From Bacteroidetes bacterium UBA5543 (GTDB lineage Bacteria; Bacteroidota; Bacteroidia; Chitinophagales; Chitinophagaceae), in the NCBI GenBank assembly GCA_002423665.1, contig DINJ01000135.1, positions 5,516 through 10,737 of the forward strand: DNA of 5,222 nt, given 5' to 3'. Shown here piece by piece: positions 1 to 5,222 of this stretch (positions are counted from its first letter, which is position 1; each line of letters begins with the position of its first letter). Under the pieces are notes generated by a model. It was not told the DNA's origin. It was given only the letters and a program-made list of their open reading frames with translations, and searched no databases. A program made the position numbers and the translations under genes.

Positions 1-1389
1 AAACCAGGCTATTTTTCTACGGCTAACAATACCGAATGACAAGAGGTTAATCTGTATCGGGAAGTGTTTGTAATATACCAGCACCAGTGTAAGCCCGTAG
101 AAAGGCAGACAGGGGATGCGGTATCGGGACAATGTACCAAAGTTACCCGATGACACTCCCACCGCAAAGGCAAACACAAGGGTAAATATCATACAAAACT
201 GTATAGTAGGATCAGAAAATACCGTTCGCCAAAACTGCATGAACCCTACCGACACAAATACTTTTATCGTCAGCAGCATAAGTATTGTCGCTTCAAGGGC
301 GTTAATAAGCTGGATTATTTTACGCGTTTCCCACAGATAGGGGCGAAAAAGCGTTACGTTTACCGCAGCGGGAAATTTCTTGAGCATACCAAATGCAGAG
401 GGGTCCATTTCGCCCAGGTTATAAGCACTACCCTCGTCACCCGACTGCTCCTGGATATAACTGCTGATAAGGTAAGAGGTCTTCGCGATTTTATCCAGTG
501 AATACTTACCGAATACATCAGAATATTTCTGCATAACAAATACGAAACCTCCAATACAGACAGCCAGTACGCCAAATTTCAGGATAAACCGCATAAACGC
601 GCTCCGTACCTTATGCGAATAGCTGGCAAGAATCCAGAAAACAATTGCCGGGATAAATGCGATAAGGATGTACAGTTTGATACTTGCCAATAGAGCGAAT
701 GCTATGACCGTGATGGCTACTGTACGGAACCTGAAATCCCTGTTGATGAGCAGCCTGAACGCACCAAAAGTCATCCAGCCAAGACTAAACATACAAATAG
801 TATCCTTGAATATGCCCGACCCCCACATAATGGTACTGGGGATGAACAAGGTAGCAATAGCTATGTATTTTGTATAATCAGGAAATTTTGTGGCAAACGT
901 GCGGAACAACGCCCATATACCTGAAAAGGCAATTGCCGCCAGTATCACGGCTGTAGGCAAAAATGTGTTGAACGTAAAAATCATGATAATTGCCACAATG
1001 GTACATACCGTGTACTCGGCAGGTGCCTGGTACCAATCCATCTGTGATATGTATTTGGAATATCCCCCCTCGTACCACTCGGGTATACGAAAAAGCATAT
1101 TGTACCACTTGGTAAAGCTCTCATCAAAAGCGCTGTTGATAAGCTTGGCATGCCAGTGATACAGTGCTGTATCTCCCCAGCCATAATAATACCTGTAAAT
1201 GATACTGATGAATATAGCCCCGCCTATTTTGAATATGAGACCGGGCATAAAGTATTTTCTCCAGGGATGGCCGATGGGATAGCGCCGCTCACGTATCTGG
1301 TATGCGATAAAGAAGATAGCCACCAGGTAAAAAGGGAGTAACAGGTAGTCAAGAAAATTTATAAATTGCAGATAATCTGATTGGTACAT
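1..1389 (-). CDS. Polytopic membrane protein, putative O-antigen polymerase-like or GT-C-like (C-terminus cut by window edge)
   Basis: The frame reads open from ATG at 1389-1387 to base 1: 463 codons with no stop, so the C-terminus lies outside the window. This ATG is the first possible start after an in-frame TAG at 1413-1411; a G-rich stretch (GGGGG, 1391-1395 on the minus strand) sits just upstream. By eye there are about ten or eleven hydrophobic segments, near residues 13-31, 48-65, 127-162 (two), 174-190, 194-215, 222-256 (two), 264-286, 361-385, 396-416 and 426-440. Landmarks are GWGDTALYHWHA (70-81) after the second segment, PSTIMWGSGIFKDT (184-197), a hydrophilic loop about 287-360 ending in FRPYLWE (348-354), and SRYRIPCLPF (421-430). 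A large late loop and a late RYRxP motif recall Wzy/EpsG-type polymerases of Bacteroidota polysaccharide clusters. The acidic GD in an early loop would also suit a GT-C glycosyltransferase. The gene is secure; the exact function is inferred from topology and neighbours. It diverges from asnB with a 49-bp gap. Confidence 0.85.
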   Translation of the reverse strand, partial: MYQSDYLQFINFLDYLLLPFYLVAIFFIAYQIRERRYPIGHPWRKYFMPGLIFKIGGAIFISIIYRYYYGWGDTALYHWHAKLINSAFDESFTKWYNMLFRIPEWYEGGYSKYISQMDWYQAPAEYTVCTIVAIIMIFTFNTFLPTAVILAAIAFSGIWALFRTFATKFPDYTKYIAIATLFIPSTIMWGSGIFKDTICMFSLGWMTFGAFRLLINRDFRFRTVAITVIAFALLASIKLYILIAFIPAIVFWILASYSHKVRSAFMRFILKFGVLAVCIGGFVFVMQKYSDVFGKYSLDKIAKTSYLISSYIQEQSGDEGSAYNLGEMDPSAFGMLKKFPAAVNVTLFRPYLWETRKIIQLINALEATILMLLTIKVFVSVGFMQFWRTVFSDPTIQFCMIFTLVFAFAVGVSSGNFGTLSRYRIPCLPFYGLTLVLVYYKHFPIQINLLSFGIVSRRKIAWF

Positions 1390-1419
1390 TGCCCCCGAAT
1401 TTCTTTGTTCCTAAATTTG
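1389..1419 (+). promoter_or_regulatory. Probable Bacteroidota-type promoter for asnB
   Basis: TAAATTTG at 1412-1419 matches the Bacteroidota -7 consensus TAnnTTTG exactly. A TTG at 1389-1391 lies 20 nt upstream, a spacing suitable for the -33 element. Transcription would begin roughly at 1424-1427, leaving a leader of only about a dozen nucleotides before the asnB ATG at 1439. The -33 element touches the first base of the start codon of the divergent membrane-protein gene, so polymerase bound here would cover that start. No equally good TAnnTTTG is seen on the minus strand in this gap. The assignment rests on sequence match alone. Confidence 0.55.
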
Positions 1420-1438
1420 TCAAAAACAACTACTCTGC

Positions 1439-3352
1439 ATGTGTGGTATTACCGGTTATTATGCCTTTACCAATAACGCTTTAAGCAATATCGTAAAGGT
1501 AAAACAATCCACTGAAAAATTGTATTTGCGCGGTCCTGACTGCGGGGATATTTATACACATAATAACATAGCTCTCGGACATCGCAGGCTTTCTATTATT
1601 GATACATCTACAGGTGCCTTACAGCCCATGAGTGATGTGAGCGGAAGATATACTATAGCCTTCAATGGTGAAATATTTAATTATAAAGAATTATCAACTA
1701 AATACCTCAGTAATGTTTGGCATAAAATAGGCGGCGCTAAGACAACATCGGATACTGAAGTATTGCTGTACCTGCTGATAGAACATGGTAAAGACTGTCT
1801 TGCATGGCTGAGCGGCTTTTTCGCATTCGCTTTCTATGATAATGAAACCGGCACCCTGATCCTGGCACGCGACCGTTATGGCAAGAAGCCGCTGAACTAC
1901 TACGCTACGAATGATGAATTCGCATTTGCGTCGGAGATGAAGTCCCTGCTGGAATGGGGAATCCCTAAAAAGCTAAATTACTCAGTACTGCACCAATACC
2001 TGCAACTGAACTACATACCCCAACCACAAAGCATGATAGATGGTGTAGCCAAACTAAAACCTGCGCACTATATTATTATGAACGTAGGCGGTGTACAGGA
2101 ATACAAACCCTATTATGAAATAAACATCGATAAGTCTGCCTATGGTAACTATACCTACGATGGGGCACAACAAGAGCTGGTAAACCGCATGGATACCTCT
2201 GTACAGGAACGTATGATATCCGATGTTCCCTTAGGTGCTTTCCTGAGCGGGGGTATCGACTCATCTGTAGTTGTGGCGCTGGCCAGCAAATACACTAAAA
2301 ACCTGAATACATTCTCCGTAGGATATAAAGACAATGCATTTTTTGACGAAACAAAATACGCTAAGCTGGTAGCTGACAAATACAAAACCAACCATACCGT
2401 ATTCTCTCTTACCAATAACGACTTTCTGGAGCATGTATATGATGTGCTGGATTATTTAGATGAGCCATTTGCGGACTCATCCGCTATCCCTGAATACATC
2501 CTTTGCCACCATACACGCAAACATGTGACGGTGGCCCTTAGCGGCGATGGTGGTGACGAAGTATTTGCCGGCTATAACAAACACGCCGCCGAATGGAAAA
2601 TGAGACAAAGCTCCCCTGTCAATTCGATAGTAAAATCGTTATTGCCGCTATGGAGTGTACTACCGCGTGGCAGGAGCAATAAAATTACCAACCTGTTCAG
2701 GCAACTGCACCGCTTTGCTGAAGGGGGCAGTCTTTCTGTAAAAGACAGGTATTGGCGATGGGCATCCTTCAATACAGTAAAACAGGCCGACAGCCTGCTT
2801 AGCAGTGCTTCTATTACCGCAGTCAATTACACATTGATAGAGCAGGAAAGGCAGCAGATATTGAAACATATGAGCAGCAATGACTTCAACGAACTGCTGC
2901 TGACCGATATGAACCTGGTGCTAACAGGCGACATGCTGGTTAAAGTGGACTTGATGAGTATGGCCAACAGCCTGGAAGTTCGCAGCCCGTTCCTCGATTA
3001 TAAGGTGGTTGATTTCGCATTCTCGCTGCCTGAACAATACAAAATAAACGGCAGCATGAAAAAGCGTATCGTACAGGATGCCTTCCGCAGCATGCTGCCC
3101 GATGAGATATACAACCGCCCTAAGCATGGCTTTGAGATACCGTTGCTTGATTGGTTCCGTAAAGAGTTGTGGGGATTGATTAATGACGATTTACTTGAAA
3201 AATCATTCGTACAACAGCAAGGATTATTCAATGTTGAAGCGATTGAGCAACTGAAGAAAAAGTTGCACAGCAACAGCCCTGAAGACAGCCATGCGACCAT
3301 CTGGGCGCTGATTGTATTCCAATACTGGTGGAAAAAATACTTCGTCAGTTAA
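1439..3352 (+). CDS. asnB: Asparagine synthetase, glutamine-hydrolysing (AsnB-type amidotransferase)
   Basis: Complete 637-residue cytoplasmic enzyme of normal family length. The family hydrolyses glutamine in an N-terminal class II amidotransferase domain and passes ammonia to a C-terminal domain that adenylates a carboxylate (aspartate in AsnB) with ATP. The start is fixed by the catalytic cysteine at residue 2 (MCGITGYY). Glutaminase residues seen: RGPD 31-34, LGHRRLSIID 46-55, NGE 76-78, SDTE 104-107. Synthetase residues seen: PPi-loop SGGIDSS 270-276, LDEPFADSS 340-348, SGDGGDEVFAGY 368-379, DMLVKVD 498-504, SLEVRSPFLD 511-520, RPKHGFEIP 560-568. No key residue appears missing. A probable promoter lies directly upstream, and a GT4 glycosyltransferase follows 60 bp downstream on the same strand, probably co-transcribed. 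In polysaccharide loci, AsnB homologues may amidate carboxylated sugars instead of making free asparagine; the sequence alone does not decide. Leucine codons change from non-CTG to mostly CTG near codon 109. Confidence 0.96.
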   Translation: MCGITGYYAFTNNALSNIVKVKQSTEKLYLRGPDCGDIYTHNNIALGHRRLSIIDTSTGALQPMSDVSGRYTIAFNGEIFNYKELSTKYLSNVWHKIGGAKTTSDTEVLLYLLIEHGKDCLAWLSGFFAFAFYDNETGTLILARDRYGKKPLNYYATNDEFAFASEMKSLLEWGIPKKLNYSVLHQYLQLNYIPQPQSMIDGVAKLKPAHYIIMNVGGVQEYKPYYEINIDKSAYGNYTYDGAQQELVNRMDTSVQERMISDVPLGAFLSGGIDSSVVVALASKYTKNLNTFSVGYKDNAFFDETKYAKLVADKYKTNHTVFSLTNNDFLEHVYDVLDYLDEPFADSSAIPEYILCHHTRKHVTVALSGDGGDEVFAGYNKHAAEWKMRQSSPVNSIVKSLLPLWSVLPRGRSNKITNLFRQLHRFAEGGSLSVKDRYWRWASFNTVKQADSLLSSASITAVNYTLIEQERQQILKHMSSNDFNELLLTDMNLVLTGDMLVKVDLMSMANSLEVRSPFLDYKVVDFAFSLPEQYKINGSMKKRIVQDAFRSMLPDEIYNRPKHGFEIPLLDWFRKELWGLINDDLLEKSFVQQQGLFNVEAIEQLKKKLHSNSPEDSHATIWALIVFQYWWKKYFVS

Positions 3353-3412
3353 CAGTCCGTTTCAGGTTGGATAGCCAATCAAATTATTGTATCATTGCAC
3401 AACTAAAGTTAC

Positions 3413-4660
3413 ATGCCGAGGGTATTACGCATACATAACAGGTTAATCATAGGAGGCCCCGCCATCAACGTCACTTACCTGACCAAGTACATGGCTCCTG
3501 AATTTGAAACCATGCTGGTGATAGGCGACAAAGACAGCCACGAACAGGATGCTGACCACCTGATTACCAACCTGGGATTGAACCCTGTAGTAGTACCCGA
3601 AATGAAAAGGGACATCAGCCCGCTGAATGATGGTTATGCCTACCAGAAAATCAAAAAGCTGATTGAAAAATTTCGACCCGACATAGTGCATACACATGCA
3701 GCAAAGTCGGGCGTAATAGGGCGCTTGGCTGCTGACGCCTGCAAGGTACCTGTTGTGGTACATACTTTTCACGGGCATGTATTCCATAGTTATTTCAGCA
3801 AGTTCAAGACTAATACTTTTATACAAATAGAACGTTACCTCGCAAGGCGTTCAACAGGCATCATTGCCATAAGCGAAACACAGAAGCATGAACTGGCGAA
3901 TGTGTATCACATATGTGATGAAAAGAAGATAAAAATAATACCTCTTGGCCTTGACCTTGATAAGTTCCAGGTGCAGCAGGATGCGAAACGCTCTGAGTTC
4001 AGGAAGCAATTTGACCTGAAGTCTGATGATATTGCTATTGGTATTATCGGCCGCGTGGTACCTGTAAAAAACCACAGCCTGTTTGTAGCTGCCGCTAAAA
4101 AAGTGCTGGACCAGACATCATTGCCGGTAAAATTTGTGATTGTAGGTGATGGCGACATGCGCCCGCAGATGGAGGCAGAATTTGCAGCAGCGGGTATTGA
4201 CTATACATACTACCCCGTTGACCCCCGGGAAGCTACAGCATTATGTACATCGTGGCAAACTGAAATGGACTATGTATTGTCTGGGCTGGATATTGTGGCA
4301 CTCACTTCGCACAACGAGGGTACGCCTGTATCGCTCATTGAAGCACAGGCAGCAGCCAAACCCGTAGTGTCTACCAATGTGGGTGGTGTAAAAGACGTAG
4401 TAACAGATAACCAGACAGGATACATTACAGATCCGGGAGACGCTGATACTTTTGCTGAAGCACTGCTGAAACTGATAAACAACCCTGACAAGAGAAATTA
4501 CTTTGGGCAACTGGGCAGAACATTCCCGCAAACACATTACTCATACCAGCGGTTGGTAAAAGACATGTCTGCGTACTATTACGACCAGTTGGCAATGGCG
4601 GGTGTTGATTACCGCAAGCCACCCATACGCCCTGTATCTCCCAACCTGGAAGAGTATTAA
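3413..4660 (+). CDS. GT4-family glycosyltransferase (GT-B fold), polysaccharide biosynthesis
   Basis: Complete 415-residue protein without signal peptide or clear membrane span, so probably cytoplasmic or membrane-associated. It should move a sugar from a nucleotide donor to a growing lipid-linked glycan; donor and acceptor cannot be read from sequence. The N-terminal Rossmann-like domain holds the acceptor-side signatures NRLIIGGPAINV (9-20), PDIVHTHAAKSGVIGRLAA (89-107) and VHTFHGHVFHSYFS (116-129). The C-terminal domain has IIGRVVPVKNH (211-221), VGDGD (244-248) and the retaining-GT4 nucleotide-sugar motif E302-x7-E310 in NEGTPVSLIEAQAAAKPVVS (301-320), then GGVKDVV. The start is supported because family similarity begins at residue 3. 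Upstream there is only a weak A-rich TAAAG element, as is common in Bacteroidota. The 60-bp gap after asnB has no terminator that I can see, so the pair may be one operon. The tail (about 399-415) is proline-rich. Its TAA stop shares TTAA with the convergent epimerase gene. Confidence 0.93.
   Translation: MPRVLRIHNRLIIGGPAINVTYLTKYMAPEFETMLVIGDKDSHEQDADHLITNLGLNPVVVPEMKRDISPLNDGYAYQKIKKLIEKFRPDIVHTHAAKSGVIGRLAADACKVPVVVHTFHGHVFHSYFSKFKTNTFIQIERYLARRSTGIIAISETQKHELANVYHICDEKKIKIIPLGLDLDKFQVQQDAKRSEFRKQFDLKSDDIAIGIIGRVVPVKNHSLFVAAAKKVLDQTSLPVKFVIVGDGDMRPQMEAEFAAAGIDYTYYPVDPREATALCTSWQTEMDYVLSGLDIVALTSHNEGTPVSLIEAQAAAKPVVSTNVGGVKDVVTDNQTGYITDPGDADTFAEALLKLINNPDKRNYFGQLGRTFPQTHYSYQRLVKDMSAYYYDQLAMAGVDYRKPPIRPVSPNLEEY
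4657..4660. other. Shared convergent stop codons (4-bp gene overlap)
   Basis: The palindrome TTAA at 4657-4660 ends both genes. On the plus strand TAA at 4658-4660 stops the glycosyltransferase; on the minus strand TAA read from 4659 to 4657 stops the epimerase. No intergenic space remains for a terminator hairpin, so any transcription end sites must lie inside the opposing coding sequences. Confidence 0.95.
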
Positions 4661-5222
4661 TTCATTGCCTTAAAGAATTCTACAGTCTGCACCAGGCCAT
4701 CCATAAAACGTTTGGTAGGTTCATAACCCAACAGATTCCTGGCGAGTGATATATCAGCCAATGAATTGCGCACGTCGCCGGCACGTGGTTCACGATAAGT
4801 AGCCTCATGGTCGGCTTTCAGTATATCGCGTATCTCATTGTACAGGAAATTGACAGAGAAGTTTTCGCCAACGGCTATATTGTACACCTTGCCGAATGCC
4901 TCATCATTTTTAGAAAGCATGCCCCTCACGTTAGCCTGTACTGCGTTATCAACAAATGTAAAGTCGCGGGTTTGTTCACCATCACCATTTATATATACCG
5001 GCGCTTTCTTCATGATGCCGCTTACAAACAAAGGGATAACAGCCGCATAAGGGCCGTCGGGGTCTTGCCTGGGGCCAAATACATTAAAGTACCTGTACCC
5101 TATCAGCTTCATTCCATAAAGTTGAGCAAACACGCCTGCATACAGTTCATTAGCTTTCTTGGTAACTGCGTACGGAGATAAGGGGTTGCCCACTTTCTCC
5201 TCCCGCTTAGGCAGGTTGGGTT
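4657..5222 (-). CDS. wbpP: UDP-N-acetylglucosamine (or its uronate) 4-epimerase, WbpP/TviC-like SDR; N-terminus beyond right edge
   Basis: The frame stays open from the right edge to TAA at 4659-4657, showing 187 C-terminal residues. About 150 N-terminal residues, including the NAD-binding GxxGxxG, should lie outside. A GTG at 5193 is internal, not a start: the frame continues upstream as PNLPKREEK, and that stretch also belongs to the family. The SDR catalytic pair YxxxK is in SPYAVTKK (Tyr codon 5172-5170, Lys codon 5160-5158). Other family landmarks are GYRYFNVFGPRQDPDGPYAA, then VIP, INGDGEQTRDFTFVDN and REPRAGDVRNSLAD. These resemble Pseudomonas WbpP and Salmonella Vi-antigen TviC, which interconvert gluco and galacto forms of UDP-HexNAc or UDP-HexNAcA through a C4-keto intermediate. 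The gene symbol is a family label; true substrate and orthology are not proven, and other UDP-sugar 4-epimerases are possible. It converges on the glycosyltransferase with a 4-bp overlap. Its promoter is not in the window. Confidence 0.9.
   Translation of the reverse strand, partial: PNLPKREEKVGNPLSPYAVTKKANELYAGVFAQLYGMKLIGYRYFNVFGPRQDPDGPYAAVIPLFVSGIMKKAPVYINGDGEQTRDFTFVDNAVQANVRGMLSKNDEAFGKVYNIAVGENFSVNFLYNEIRDILKADHEATYREPRAGDVRNSLADISLARNLLGYEPTKRFMDGLVQTVEFFKAMN

Noticed and set aside
116..1341. Several small open frames (about 60-90 codons) on both strands.
   Set aside because: All overlap the single 463-codon membrane-protein frame, which explains the whole stretch; none has family motifs.
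1390..1438. A second TAnnTTTG promoter on the minus strand for the membrane-protein gene.
   Set aside because: Only imperfect matches such as TAGTTGTT are present; not enough to call a promoter.
3364..3378. Possible hairpin after asnB (TTGG-ATAG-CCAA).
   Set aside because: The stem is only four or five base pairs and no T-run follows, so it does not support a rho-independent terminator.
3443..3826. Minus-strand 127-codon open frame.
   Set aside because: It is antisense to the well-supported N-terminal domain of the GT4 enzyme and shows no motif of its own.
4807..5181. Plus-strand 124-codon open frame.
   Set aside because: It lies fully antisense to the epimerase, whose conserved SDR motifs read clearly on the minus strand; its own product has no recognisable motif.
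5191..5193. GTG as a start codon for a 178-residue epimerase.
   Set aside because: The frame continues upstream to the window edge with family-like residues, and a start here would remove the NAD-binding half of the protein.

Overview
The window looks like part of a surface-polysaccharide (O-antigen, capsule or exopolysaccharide) biosynthesis locus from a member of the Bacteroidota. The taxonomic guess rests on three things: a TTG/TAnnTTTG-type promoter in front of asnB, start codons without clear Shine-Dalgarno sequences, and the close Bacteroidota-like flavour of the glycosyltransferase and membrane protein as I recall these families. No rRNA, tRNA, CRISPR array, insertion sequence, integrase or long repeat was seen.

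Layout, left to right. (1) Positions 1-1389, minus strand: a polytopic membrane protein of at least 463 codons. Its reading frame is open from an ATG at 1389 to the left edge, so it has no stop in the window. It is most likely an O-antigen-polymerase-like or GT-C-like protein. (2) 1390-1438: a 49-bp divergent intergenic region with a probable Bacteroidota promoter firing rightward. (3) 1439-3352, plus strand: complete glutamine-hydrolysing asparagine synthetase (AsnB family, 637 aa). (4) 3353-3412: a 60-bp gap with no convincing terminator. (5) 3413-4660, plus strand: complete GT4-family glycosyltransferase (415 aa). (6) 4657-5222, minus strand: C-terminal 187 residues of a WbpP/TviC-type UDP-N-acetylhexosamine 4-epimerase whose N-terminus lies beyond the right edge. 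It converges on the glycosyltransferase, and both stop codons use the same TTAA.

How the genes could work together (inference): the epimerase supplies a galacto-configured UDP-HexNAc or UDP-HexNAcA donor. The GT4 enzyme adds a sugar to a lipid-linked repeat unit in the cytoplasm. The AsnB-family amidotransferase either makes asparagine or amidates a carboxylated sugar. The membrane protein polymerises or transfers the exported product.

Each neighbouring module changes strand (minus, plus-plus, minus), with very tight junctions on both sides of the asnB-GT pair. I see no clear evidence for a wholly new system. The points most worth a second look are the open-ended membrane protein, the compact divergent promoter, the shared convergent stop, the possible sugar-amidating role of the AsnB homologue, and a leucine-codon switch inside asnB.
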